In this document: in pieces, positions 1 through 10,298 of the stretch
Numbering within the stretch: position 1 is the stretch's first letter
How the letters are laid out: the number at the start of each line of letters is the position of its first letter
Origin: Diplodia intermedia
Lineage: Eukaryota > Ascomycota > Dothideomycetes > Botryosphaeriales > Botryosphaeriaceae
NCBI GenBank assembly: GCA_021495925.1
Contig: JAKEKT010000001.1
Coordinates: 1,240,001-1,304,000, forward strand
Direction of reading: 5' to 3'
DNA length: 64,000 nt
Notes under the pieces: generated by a model
The model's database searches: none
The model's input: only the letters and a program-made list of their open reading frames with translations
What the model was told of the DNA's origin: nothing
Translations under genes and position numbers: made by a program

Positions 1-7
1 CCATCCG

Positions 8-2182
8 ATGCACCACCACTCCTATTCGCACGACAGCGGCGCCATCGACACCACCAACTTCACCAATTTCGGCGCGCCGCTGCAGACGTCGCCTGTCGAG
101 TACAACCTGCCCACCACTCAGGCGCCCCTCGGCATGAACACCACGACGATGCCGCTGGACATGGGCAACAACTACATGGCCATGAGCGGTGCGGTGGACC
201 AGCCCATGAGCACCATGGCTCCCTTCCAGATGAACGACTTCCAGAACGAGCTGCTGAACTACCCCATGAACTCGAATGAACTGGTCGCCGCCAGTGTCGC
301 CGGCAGCTCGCCAACCGAGAACTGGCTCGAGGTCCGCTCGCTGTCCAGCAGCGACAACGGCTGGAGCACCATCGACTTCCAGCAGCCCGGTCGCCAGTCG
401 TTCGATTCGTACACTGCCGAGTCGCACAACGGCACCGTCTTCAACCCCATCCAGACCCTGCACATCCGCACCCACTCGGATTCGTCGCAATCGGACGTCC
501 CGCAGTCGGCGCATTCCTTCGGTAGTTATGAGGACATCCCCCCTTTCCCCATGCACTCGCCTCAGTCCGAGGTCGATTTCGGCACCGGCATTGCGCACGG
601 CCTCCCTCACCACCACGACCACGATCACGACCACTACCACTCCCCAAGCCACTCTATCTCCTCGGTCAGCCCTCCGACCGCTTCCGCCACCCCCTATCTC
701 ATCAAGCAGTCCGCCTCTTCCTCTTCATCACCCACTTCCTCTGGTATCAGCTCGCCCCCCGCCGCCAGGAGAAGAAAGAGCCCCACTGCCAGCCTCGGTC
801 CTACTACTGCCAAGGTCCAAAAGACCATTGTCAAGAAACCGGCTGGCTCGGCGAAGAAGGATGCCAGTGGCGAGAAGCGTGTCGGAAGGAGACGCGGTCC
901 TCTGAGGCCAGACCAGAGGCAGCAGGCTCACGAGATCAGAAAGCTGCGTGCTTGTCTGCGTTGCAAGTTCCTCAAGAAGACCTGTGACAAGGGCGATCCG
1001 TGCGCTGGCTGCCAGCCGTCGCACGCTCGCCTTTGGCAAGTTCCTTGCACTCGTATTGACATCAAGGACATCGCGTACTTCATGAAGGATTGGAAGGCAG
1101 ACTTTGAGCGTCACGTGAGCTTGGGCTTCTCTGTTGGTAACATCAAAGGCTTCTCGACTATGGAGCGTCCGCTGTACATCACCCACGGCTACGGTTACTA
1201 CCTGCCCATCACCGCTCGCGAGGTCTATGTCCGCGATGAGAAGTGCTTTGGCATGGACTGGGTTGAGCAGCCTCCTAACGACAGGCCCAAGGAGTTCGAG
1301 ATCGCCACCGCCAAGCTTTCGGCTGGTATGGAAGGTGTCTCGCACGCTCTTCTCTCCGAGTACATCGACCGCCACATTGATGGCGGCTTCGAGCGCTTCA
1401 TCGATGATTACTTCGAGGGCACCTTCTTCCTCAGCGAGATGCTCAAGACGGCATACCGCTACTATCTCAAGTCCAAGCTGCCCGTCATCCGCAAGGCTCT
1501 GAAGCTGGTTGTCGCGTACAACCTTACGCTCCACGTCACCATGGTCGAGGGTCTGTCGGAGGAAGAGAGCCAGGTTGGCAAGATCGACACCAACGAGAGC
1601 AAGTTCTTCGGCAAGACGGTTGCGCCGGTCATGATCAACTTCCAGGTCAAGTGCGCTCTCGCCGACATGTGGCGTGAGTTGCAGAAGGACATCCTCGAGG
1701 AGCTGTCGTCCCTCTACTCGTCCGTCTACAGCGGAGAGAAGCTCAAGAACTGGCCGACCATTTTCATGCTGGCCGCCATTCTTCTTGCTGTCTGGGAGGA
1801 GATGCAGTTCGACTGCCACTACAGGGTGCCCGACCCCGCTGCCGTCCAGAAGTTCTGCAACGACATGGAGAGCACACCGGTTGGAGTCATCGTCGGCCTC
1901 TTCTCTGCCATCTCCCAGAAGCTTCCCGGCTTCATGGAGTGGGACACCAGGAAGCACCACCACCTTCTCGCCTCGAACCAGGCTGTGTGCGATGCGATGA
2001 CTGAAGTCCGAGGTCATGTTACCAAATACGGTATGTTCCATGTTGACAACGAGATGGACCAACAGCTGACGATTCCCACAGAGCAATACTTGAAGAGCCG
2101 AGCCGAGGCCAAGTTCGACCGGAACGACTTCGATTCCTTGTCGAACAAGTTCCTGTCGAGACTTGTGATCCGCGCAAACTGA
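8..2182 (+). CDS. Zn2Cys6 fungal transcription factor
   Basis: Probable nuclear DNA-binding regulator. The open frame from the ATG at 8 gives 724 residues, but the true start may lie upstream of the window. The N-terminal half is Ser/Pro/Gln-rich and includes a His/Asp-rich run near residues 197-210. A basic stretch precedes a zinc cluster at about residues 316-351 (C-x2-C-x6-C-x5-C-x2-C-x11-C); the last spacing is longer than the usual 6-8. After it comes a conserved-looking region with an IDIKDIAYFMKDW segment, and a mainly helical C-terminal half. An intron at 2031-2081 (51 nt, GTATGT, GCTGAC branch, CCACAG) is in frame and stop-free; splicing joins VTKY to EQYL and gives 707 residues. I recognise the family type but not a named target pathway. 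Confidence 0.85.
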   Translation: MHHHSYSHDSGAIDTTNFTNFGAPLQTSPVEYNLPTTQAPLGMNTTTMPLDMGNNYMAMSGAVDQPMSTMAPFQMNDFQNELLNYPMNSNELVAASVAGSSPTENWLEVRSLSSSDNGWSTIDFQQPGRQSFDSYTAESHNGTVFNPIQTLHIRTHSDSSQSDVPQSAHSFGSYEDIPPFPMHSPQSEVDFGTGIAHGLPHHHDHDHDHYHSPSHSISSVSPPTASATPYLIKQSASSSSSPTSSGISSPPAARRRKSPTASLGPTTAKVQKTIVKKPAGSAKKDASGEKRVGRRRGPLRPDQRQQAHEIRKLRACLRCKFLKKTCDKGDPCAGCQPSHARLWQVPCTRIDIKDIAYFMKDWKADFERHVSLGFSVGNIKGFSTMERPLYITHGYGYYLPITAREVYVRDEKCFGMDWVEQPPNDRPKEFEIATAKLSAGMEGVSHALLSEYIDRHIDGGFERFIDDYFEGTFFLSEMLKTAYRYYLKSKLPVIRKALKLVVAYNLTLHVTMVEGLSEEESQVGKIDTNESKFFGKTVAPVMINFQVKCALADMWRELQKDILEELSSLYSSVYSGEKLKNWPTIFMLAAILLAVWEEMQFDCHYRVPDPAAVQKFCNDMESTPVGVIVGLFSAISQKLPGFMEWDTRKHHHLLASNQAVCDAMTEVRGHVTKYGMFHVDNEMDQQLTIPTEQYLKSRAEAKFDRNDFDSLSNKFLSRLVIRAN

Positions 2183-3879
2183 CGGTTAGCACAATCACTG
2201 TCTCCAATCCTCGCCCAGTGATTGTGGTTTCTCGTTTTCCGGCGTTATGGGCCTTCTTGTACAGCTTTTCCTAGTTTGCGACGAACAAATCTTTCGGCTA
2301 CGGCGGCACTTTTCACGACTGACGGTCTGATGACGAGCACGAGCGCAAGCAAGCATTCCGCTTGATATCCCGACGACCCACCAAAAAACGGGTTCCGTCA
2401 CGTTTACCCACTGCAATTCCATCTCTAACGAATTCTGAACGGCGTTTCTGGTTACATTTTCTCACGCCCGCTTACGCCGATGATGAGATGATACCTCGAC
2501 AGCGTGTGTTTGCAGTTTGCATTTCCATCACCTCCAGAGTATCTCTTACGCGGCAGCGAAAGGCTATATGCCGACATTGTTTCAGCGTTTTCAACTTTTT
2601 TACCCGGTCTTTTCGCACATTGACCTCTTCTTTGCTTTTTGGGATTGCATAGCCTGCGCGAGCAAACGACGAGGAACAAACGAAGACCCACGAAAGATGA
2701 AACGAAACCAAAACAAGTTCTTCAAAGAGCAGAACGACGCTACTACTTTTGCAACGGCCCGAACTCGTATGTGTGCACTCGGTGCTGGCCCTCCCGGGCG
2801 GCCCTTGTCTACTACGGAGTATCCCCAGACCGGGGCGTATTGTATCCTGTATGGTGTTTAATCATCAACGAATGGCTGAACTTCTCAAAGCGTTTTGTGT
2901 GCTATCTATTTTCTTGTCTCCTATTTATCTTGAACGTCAATGGAAACGGTATTGGAACGGGAAATGGTTATGATTGGTCCTCTGCGCTTGTTTTTTGTAG
3001 ACTTTTCACTTTGAGCTGTTATGGACATTGGCGGGAGGTAGGAAAATACGTCTGGGTATGCAAGGAGCCGCTTGTGGCTCTTTTTGGGTATATATAGCTG
3101 TAGGCAGTTGGAAAAAACGGTACGATGTATGCCTCCCCCAAATCGCTACGTTCCACCCTCTGGGCTTGTGATTGGTTCTGTGCTGCTACGGTCTGGTGTC
3201 GCCACTCTGGTGTGGAGGCTCGATCATGGGTTGCAGCGTGGCGTTCAGGATGGTGAGACGTGCAGGACGGTAGGGCTGAGAAGTGGCGAAGGAGGTACGT
3301 CTCAGTAAGCAGCATATGCGATCGCGGAGTTGGAAGACTGATTCGTTACCGGAAACCAGGAACAACCGGCGAGCGTGAGCCTACCAGAATGTGGGCTCGA
3401 CGAGCCAATGAGCTTTGCTATGCGGCCAAATGGTCTCGTTCTGCCGAGGAAGGTGGTTGGAAATCAAAGTGAAGTAAAGGAAAAGTGCTGTTTTTTTTAC
3501 CGTGTTTGTCTGCCCAGCTTTGAAAAAGTAGCCAGCATACCGCAAGCTTGCTACGAATGCCCGCATGGCGATGGATTCGCTTGCTAGTCGTTTGGGTGGC
3601 ATATGTCCCGAAGTGACAACACCACCAGGACCTTCTTACACTCACCTTTCTCACCCGAACACTTTCCACACGATTCTTGCGGGCAGGCCGCACCCATCAT
3701 CCTCCACATCATCGCTCGCGCACCCGCTTCCAGCACCGTCCAACACCCATCGCTACCTCAGCGACGCTAGGAAGATCTTGAGGCGCGCACCCAAGAGACA
3801 ACCGCCGCCGCCGCCACTACGACGACAGCACACCACCGTCGCCAACTCGTAGCTTGCGACATCTGCGATCGCCGACACA
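2183..3879. other. Intergenic, no gene seen
   Basis: This 1.7 kb lies between the zinc-cluster gene and the next plus-strand gene. It should hold the 3' end of the former and the promoter and leader of the latter. The open frames in it are short, overlap on several strands and show no recognisable protein. The last 250 nt before 3880 are C- and A-rich, as in many fungal leaders, and contain an upstream ATG at 3565 whose frame closes at 3852. Confidence 0.6.
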
Positions 3880-5446
3880 ATGCCTCTCGCGCAGTTTCTC
3901 CCGGTTCGTAGATCGCGATCTAACCCCCAGCTAGTACTGCCGCAACTATCAAGTTCTCGCAGTACAGCTGGTCGTCCCCAGCACCAGATCTTCTCTTCTT
4001 CCTCCGCTACCATTACCGTCGCCAGCGCCACCCACTTGTCCACGTCCGCGCCGCCGTCGCTTCATCGCGCCAGTGGCACCGGCGGCCCACACCAGACCAC
4101 ATGCCCTCCTCTCACGAGCGCGCAAGCAGCAACGAACACCACGGCCACTGCCGCCGCGCCTGCCGAGGGCCACGACGCCGCCGCGGGAGACGACCGACCA
4201 CGCGCCGTGCTCACGCCGGAAGAGGTGATGACGAACTACGACACCTCCATCCTATCCTCGGACTCGCCCGTCGCCAGCGCGTTGCAGACGCCGAGTCCTG
4301 CACCTTCTCTTCTCCCGTCTTCTCCGCCAGACGGAGGCAGTTTCTGGGACAGGATGGGACGCGTGGACGATGCCAGTGAAGAGGATCGTGCTGCTGCTGC
4401 TGATGATGGTATTGGCTCGTCGCCGCCGAGACTGCGGACGAGGGGAGGAGGAAGGGCGCAGGCGGTGTACTACACCGATCCGGGTAGCCCGATCCCGGCG
4501 GCGGTAGACACGGGTGAGGATGGCGAAGAGGCTTGCCTGATTGAGAAGGAAGAGGCGGCCGCCGTGTATGGAGACGTGTGGCGGAACAGGGATAGGGACC
4601 GGGGCGATATGCCGTGGGCGAAGGGGTTCCAGCGCCCGGAATGGGCGTGCCCGGAGTGGGCGTCCGTCCGGAGGAAGATCGATCGTGACGAACAAATGGA
4701 CCGCGGTCGTCATGGTGTTGATGCGGAGCCGTCCAACAGGATGGCGCAGGAAAGCCATGCGCCGCACTGGATCGTTGAAGATCTAATCGATTCCCTAGGC
4801 GAGGAGCACGACGGAGATCAGACAGTCATCAGACGCTCTGGTGCTGGAAAGGACAGAATTGACAGTGAGAACTGGGAGAGGCTTCTGCGGACGCCATCGC
4901 CGCCAGTCCAAGCACCGTCTTTCCTCAGCTATGATGGGCCGCCGGCTATGGCAGACCTGCCCGCAGCACCGGTGCGTACCAGCAGAGTGGTCTTTCTAGA
5001 CGTCAGATAACGTGTCACAGACCCAAGTCAGGAAGAAGCGCATCACGAGGGCAAGACGCTTGACGGCCGATCCTACGCCGAACCGGCTCGCAGCGGCGAA
5101 GGGCACCACCAAGCACTTCCACAAGATGAACAGCGACCAAGCTCGCGTCGCCTCCCCAACGGTCCAGGCCCTATCGGCAGGCACGCTTCCGCTCTCGGAG
5201 GGGTTTCAGATCACCATCGGTAGCGAGCGTGGAGATGATCCGTTTCCAGCGCCCGTGAAGCAGCCTGAACAGGATGAGGCCAATGATAGTATGGACGAGA
5301 TCGACAGCTGCCTGACCGGTATCTGGAATCTATATGCCAACGGGGACAGGCAGAGCAGGCTGCTGTTGCTGCGGGACTTGCGGCGGACCATGGCCGTGCA
5401 GGAAGCACGTGGAGTGCGTTCGGCCCCCGCTGAGTCCGAAGATTGA
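3880..5446 (+). CDS. Uncharacterised acidic, low-complexity protein
   Basis: Two exons, 3880-4971 and 5021-5446, joined across a 49-nt phase-0 intron (GTGCGT...CACAG), give about 505 residues. The second exon has no ATG near its start, which supports the splice. The first 120 residues are Ser/Thr/Ala/Pro-rich and look disordered. Acidic stretches follow, then a WRNRDRDRGDMPWAKGFQRP segment, and after the junction a basic KKRITRARR stretch. The C-terminal 70 residues (IDSCLTGIWNLYANGDRQSR and onward) look like a short folded helical module. There is no signal peptide, membrane span or catalytic motif. The start has a good context (cacaATGcc). I do not recognise the family. Confidence 0.6.
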
Positions 5447-5938
5447 TTGGAATGCCAGTGGTATGGAAAGCGTGCCTTGGATGGCTTGGAGTCGGATCGG
5501 GCACAGGCTGGACGCTTCTCTACGGTTGCTGGGCACCGTACATGGAACTTTGGGCTATTGTAGCTACTCGGACTGGATTAGGTGATTGTCCATAGAGATG
5601 ATGCTTTCCGGATCTTCTTGGTTCGGCAGGATGATTCCGTTATCCCTGTTAGCTACATGGTTGGTTGAAGAAGGAATCGAGCACACAACATTGGAGTGGA
5701 ATGTATGTGCCCGCTTTACACAGTGTTCAGACGGTTGCTGCAGCCTTGTGAGCGTGCGAGGCTGACTCCGTCTCGGCGATCGTTTCCTCTCTCCTGCATC
5801 TCCCACGTTACACGGCATTCGCGCGCCTACTTATCTGCCGCCGCGCCCCCTTCACACGCTTCCCCCTACCCCACAAGATCGACGCAGCTAGCGCTCTCCA
5901 TACAATCCTCACTGGTCTTGACTCGAAAGTGCGTCGCC
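5447..5938. other. Intergenic, no gene seen
   Basis: About 490 nt between two plus-strand genes. It should contain the terminator of the first and the promoter of the second. I see no RNA gene or repeat. Confidence 0.5.
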
Positions 5939-6311
5939 ATGTTCCGAATCATCCGCACTGTCCATCGCCTCAACCGCCGGTACGTATCTACCATCCACTC
6001 ACCCCCAGCTCTTCCGCAAAAAAAAAACCCCCCGGACTGACGCGACGCCGACCAGGATTCTAGCCAAGGCAAACGAACAAAAAGCGGAATGGAATACACT
6101 TTCCAGGGGTTGGAAGTTTCGAATGGGCTTTGCCGGTGCCGTCGGTGTGTTGCTACTGCTAGGAACGTACCGGGAGCACCACATGTGGAAGGTACAGAGC
6201 GCGTATCGGAAGGAGCAGATGAGACTGGCGAGGGAGAGAATTGAGAGGAAGAGGTTGGATTCTCACGGTTTCGTCCCCGATGATGATGCCGAGCGAGAAG
6301 GCGGGAATTGA
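5939..6311 (+). CDS. Small single-pass membrane protein, possibly mitochondrial
   Basis: Exons 5939-5979 and 6056-6311 join across a 76-nt intron (GTACGT...ACCAG, phase 2) to give 98 residues. The first exon is only 41 nt. The N-terminus is basic and amphipathic (MFRIIRTVHRLNRRILAK), consistent with mitochondrial import. A hydrophobic span around residues 40-52 (FAGAVGVLLLLGTY) is followed by a long charged helix rich in Arg, Lys and Glu. This is the architecture of small inner-membrane assembly factors, but no specific family is recognised and the location is inferred. It converges with the next gene, stop to stop, with 210 nt between. Confidence 0.55.
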
Positions 6312-6521
6312 CAGTGCTCGTTTGGAGCGCCTATCCTTTCAGAAACTCAAGGCACAGTGCAAGTGGATAACCTCTGATTTGGATTGGGAGGTGTCATGGC
6401 TGGCCACGTCCTCTTCCCTCAGACTCTACCTGATATCAACGCTAGGGTGTAGTCCCGCAGTTCCGTCTATCTACACCTCACGCCAGATGCCAACCAGATA
6501 CAGACCATCGAAAAGAACCCT

Positions 6522-7904
6522 TTACTTTCCCTCGGCCGTACCCTTCTTGCCGCTTGTGTCGCCGCGGGCGCTGTGCCCGATCTGCATCATCTCCTCAGCC
6601 TTGGCGCTGATCGCAGCGCGTTCCTCTGGAGTGCCCGTGAGCCAGACCACGCGCAGATGGCTCAACTTGTCGAACATGTCGAAGAACTGGTCCTCGAGCT
6701 CGTGACCCAGGCTCTCCTGCGGCGTCGCGACACCAACGGAGCCTGAGTGGTCCGAGGAGCTGCCGAGGTTGATCTCTTCGGGGCTGTCGAAGAAGACGGG
6801 TACGGCGTCGACGACCTTGGCGGAGGCGGCGGAGCGCTTGTACGTACGCGGGAACATGCCGCCGTGAGAGTGTGAATGGGCGGTGTCGCCGGAAGCGAAC
6901 GTGATGGGCTGGAAGTTGGGCTTCCAGGGACCGTCTTTGTGGTTGGTCGCGGTGAGGTTTGGAATCGTCTCCTCACTCAGGTCCTTCGAGTGCACAAGCT
7001 TCTTGGGATTGGCTGCAGAATAGTCATCAGCGACCAAGACTTCCTTCATGCAGTACGACAGCGGGGTGTCCTTACCTTGAGGGGGCTTGCTGCGCATGCC
7101 CTGCTTGACCCGGTTCCTGCCCGGCATTGCGTCGAGTCTGACAGACTTCATGCTCTCGTTCATAGCGTCCACGTTCTTGAACATCTCCCTCGCATCTTCG
7201 TCGAACTCAAGAGGCTTTTCAATAGCCTTGGAGGCGTCCTCATCCTTCGAGAGACCGTGAGTGTGCTTGTCAACCTTCTTCTTGATCGTGTCGTTGGTCA
7301 TGAACGCCTCCTTGAACGTGACCTTGGGCTGCTTGAACGGATGCTTGCCGGCAGGACTGCCGGTGTCCGCAGGCCCATGGCTCATGTCGCGCAGCTGAGA
7401 AGGCCCATGGTTGGCGCTCTCCGGGTTGTTCTTCTCGGAGTGGTTGTGCATTGGCATGAGGTTATTGAAGGCGGGCCTGGGGGTGCTGTCCTCGGTAGTG
7501 AGGTTGGGGTTGAAAGAAGCACCGGGAAAGCCGTCGAAGGACGGGTAGCTAGCCTGAGGGCAAGGAGGGGATCCAGTGGCACTGTAGATCATCATGGGGT
7601 AAGGAGCCATGGTGGTCCTCTGGTACTGTCGCGGGTAGCCGGGTGAGGTGTGGTTGTACGCAGGGTGGTACTGGTACTGAGGCTGAGGACCAGGGGTGTA
7701 AGTGTAGTAGCCAGCAGCGTACGGACCGTGCAGCAACGAAGCCGGAATGATCCTGGCCGACGTGGCAGGACCGGGGCTGGGCGGAGCCACGGGAATCTGA
7801 CCAAGGTTGGCGTAGCCATTGGGTGGAGCGAAAGGCTGCGGCGCACGCTGGCTGACAGGGCCAGCCGGGTGGTAGGCGTTTGGCATGCCAAAGTCCGGCT
7901 CCAT
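6522..7904 (-). CDS. Pro/Tyr-rich uncharacterised protein
   Basis: The frame from the ATG at 7904 gives 460 residues. A 63-nt intron at 7013-7075 (GTAAGG, GCTGATG branch, CTGCAG) is in frame and stop-free; removing it gives 439 residues and joins PPQ to NPKK through a new Ala. The N-terminal 130 residues are rich in Pro, Tyr and Gly (YYTYTPGPQPQYQYHPAYN), typical of disordered proteins that form condensates or bind RNA. The middle is charged (TFKEAFMTNDTIKKKVDKHT). Near the C-terminus a helical segment reads LEDQFFDMFDKLSHLRVVWL. No enzyme motif, signal peptide or membrane span is visible. Function unknown. Confidence 0.65.
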   Translation of the reverse strand: MEPDFGMPNAYHPAGPVSQRAPQPFAPPNGYANLGQIPVAPPSPGPATSARIIPASLLHGPYAAGYYTYTPGPQPQYQYHPAYNHTSPGYPRQYQRTTMAPYPMMIYSATGSPPCPQASYPSFDGFPGASFNPNLTTEDSTPRPAFNNLMPMHNHSEKNNPESANHGPSQLRDMSHGPADTGSPAGKHPFKQPKVTFKEAFMTNDTIKKKVDKHTHGLSKDEDASKAIEKPLEFDEDAREMFKNVDAMNESMKSVRLDAMPGRNRVKQGMRSKPPQGKDTPLSYCMKEVLVADDYSAANPKKLVHSKDLSEETIPNLTATNHKDGPWKPNFQPITFASGDTAHSHSHGGMFPRTYKRSAASAKVVDAVPVFFDSPEEINLGSSSDHSGSVGVATPQESLGHELEDQFFDMFDKLSHLRVVWLTGTPEERAAISAKAEEMMQIGHSARGDTSGKKGTAEGK

Positions 7905-8553
7905 GGTCAGTGTTGGGTGGATGCTCGACGAAGAGTGGAATGCAGATGGAGGAGGAGAGTGTAGAAGAAGAGGGACGGCGCTCTATGGTGAAGAGGGTTT
8001 TATGTCGCCGGCACGTGGAGAGTGTAGCCCGAAGCCCCGAGGCCAAAAGCAGAAGGCGCCAAGGAAGAGTGAATGTGAGCCACGGACTCACCTTCTGTCA
8101 CTTTGGGATCGTGACATCAGTCTCGCTGAAGAGGTGAGCGCGGAAGCATGATAAGATAGCCAGTGAGATTAGTGAGCTCAGAATCAAGAGAAGCCCGCAG
8201 GAACGTCACCAACTGGACATTATTCTACACTTTTCCCGCCATGACAGCTGAAGCAAACACCAGAACGCAGACATATGACCTGAAACTGTAGTAGATAGAC
8301 TTCACCTGCTCGTGTAAGCAGAAGACACTGATCTGGCGAAATACGTTTAGGAATTCCGAATTATTCTGCGACCCGTTGTCCAGCGGGAAAGCTCCGACTC
8401 ACCAAGTTGCTTCCCGAATGATAGCTGCCGGTGGTACAACCCCTGTGAACAGTGGATTCAGGTCCCCTTCTTTGGAGGAGAATGACTGAAGATCGCTTCT
8501 TTCATACCAAGCCCATGCCTGTAGCTCAACAGTTGACCGATTCGGACTTGTTC
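7905..8553. other. Intergenic, no gene seen
   Basis: Contains the putative promoter and 5' leader of the Pro/Tyr-rich gene (minus strand) and the 3' end of the small orphan gene. Overlapping short frames here show no protein-like features. Confidence 0.5.
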
Positions 8554-9102
8554 TCAAGACAATGGCATTAATCGATTCTCGGTGGACACTCTCAGAGCAA
8601 CAAGCAAAGCCGCGAGCATCCTTGATCTCAACCTTCCGTCGGCCCGTTCCCATTCGTCACCGATCGACACCATGACTTCCTCGAAGCCCTGATTAATGGT
8701 GTTCTGAGTCTCAGCCACCATGTCGAATGTGGACTGTGGGTCGAAGGCCAGCTCGTCTTCCCCAGTAAAGTCGTATTCGGTTCTGTCGCTGTCGTCATAA
8801 TCAAGCCAGTTGTCCGAATCTTGCGAGTAGGCTGGTGGATCTGTTGGTACTACTTCATTCATACCACTTGGTTGAGCGACTGGTGCGCGTTGGACAGACG
8901 GAGGTGGGCGCGAGGGTCCAGCGCTCGATGTGGGAGGGCCTAGGGTTGAGGAACTGGAAGAACGCTTCCGTTTTGGGCGCCTCTCTTGGGGAATGAAGTA
9001 TGCTGTGGAAGCCGCGGCAGCTTCATTCACGGCGTCAATCGAACGCAGGTTCACGTCAATCCGGCGATGTCGGACTGGCCTGTTTGAAGAGTTATTCGCC
9101 AT
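8554..9102 (-). CDS. Small acidic orphan protein
   Basis: An uninterrupted 182-residue frame from an ATG at 9102. The N-terminus is basic with a nuclear-localisation-like RRPKRKRSSSSS stretch at about residues 41-52. A Pro/Ser linker, an acidic middle (NWLDYDDSDRTEYDFTGEDE) and a short helical C-terminus (RLRSRMLAALLVALRVS) follow. No domain is recognised. A different splice near 8640-8660 could change the C-terminus, because a second frame runs on to 8399. Moderate confidence that this is a gene, low confidence in its exact end. Confidence 0.45.
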   Translation of the reverse strand: MANNSSNRPVRHRRIDVNLRSIDAVNEAAAASTAYFIPQERRPKRKRSSSSSTLGPPTSSAGPSRPPPSVQRAPVAQPSGMNEVVPTDPPAYSQDSDNWLDYDDSDRTEYDFTGEDELAFDPQSTFDMVAETQNTINQGFEEVMVSIGDEWERADGRLRSRMLAALLVALRVSTENRLMPLS

Positions 9103-10298
9103 GGTATATATTCTCAGCTTGGTATGGGCTCCGGGTATCGAACGTCTTTGCGGAGTAGTGGTCCACCTTTAAATATCTTAGCCTGGCATCGTGAGTTTCG
9201 TGCCATGTGTAGAGTCAGATCTCTACCGGTGACCACTGAGATTCGCGTCTCGCACCTGGTTTTCTGCAGTGGACTAATCTTTTGTGACCGCACCGCATCA
9301 GGACTCGTGTTTCGCCGACACCGGCACCGGATATGGATATTGATATTGGCATGGTGACCAACATCAAGCGTAAAGAGGCATGCACTTCTCGAGTCACGAA
9401 ACTATGCACCCTGCTCTTATGCAAGCTTAGCACATCCGCTCTGCAGTTGGGTGCTACATATCGTACCTGCCGCTATAAGGGTCGTGGTGGTGGCAAGTCG
9501 TTGCAGGCGCTCTCGGAATGGACTCACCCAGCAGCTCAGTAGCAGAGGGGTTAGTCCTGTGATGCCATTCCATATCATCCATGTGCCACCTCTCACCGTA
9601 GTATGGGGGTTCGCAACCCACCGATCTCCATATTTGACGGGCCTCGAGCCCGATCCGAGGGAATTGCAGTTTCTGGAGGAAAGTTGTTCGACTTGCTGGG
9701 CATTCAGCTTCCCTGTGCAGTCGTTCAATATCGAAATGTCATCTCGCAAGGGGGGTTTTTTTTTTTTGGCAGGCTAGAGGACAGTTGGAGAAGGAATGCA
9801 TCGTTGAACAGCACTTTTTCCTGATTGGCGATCATTGCCAGACGTTCCTTCAGCTTGCCCACGAAATGAATCGTGGCAGCAACAAGCAACCAGAGCGTGG
9901 CGTTTGTCGAAGAATTTCTTTTTCGAGGATCATGTGCAGGCTATTCGCTGTGGCCATGGCATTGCAAAACACCAAGCGTTGTTATCACGAGACAGATGGT
10001 CCACAGGGTGTGCATGCTTTTTTTGTTGCGGGAAATGTGCGTGACAGGATAGCGAGACCATGCGAATGTAGTGGCGAGATCCGATAAGCACAGGCGGAAC
10101 AAAGGTGAAGACACATGCAAGGTAGTATAAACTTCATTTCTTAGGAGCATAACAATGGTATAGATACGTGCGGACTCATCTGTCTCCCCGAGTCGGTGGC
10201 ACAAGGACCGAATTTACAACACCGGCAACACCATCTAGGCTAAAACAACACGAGTATTCCAGCAAACAGCCTCCCCGAACTCCAAGCACCACGATTGT
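9103..10298. other. Intergenic, no gene seen
   Basis: About 1.2 kb between the orphan gene promoter and the carbonic anhydrase stop. It contains a homopolymer run (G then T) near 9750-9770. No RNA gene, repeat or plausible protein was found. Confidence 0.5.

Noticed and set aside
728..2086. Long minus-strand frame opposite the zinc-cluster gene
   Set aside because: Mirror of the real gene's codon bias; no protein-like features.
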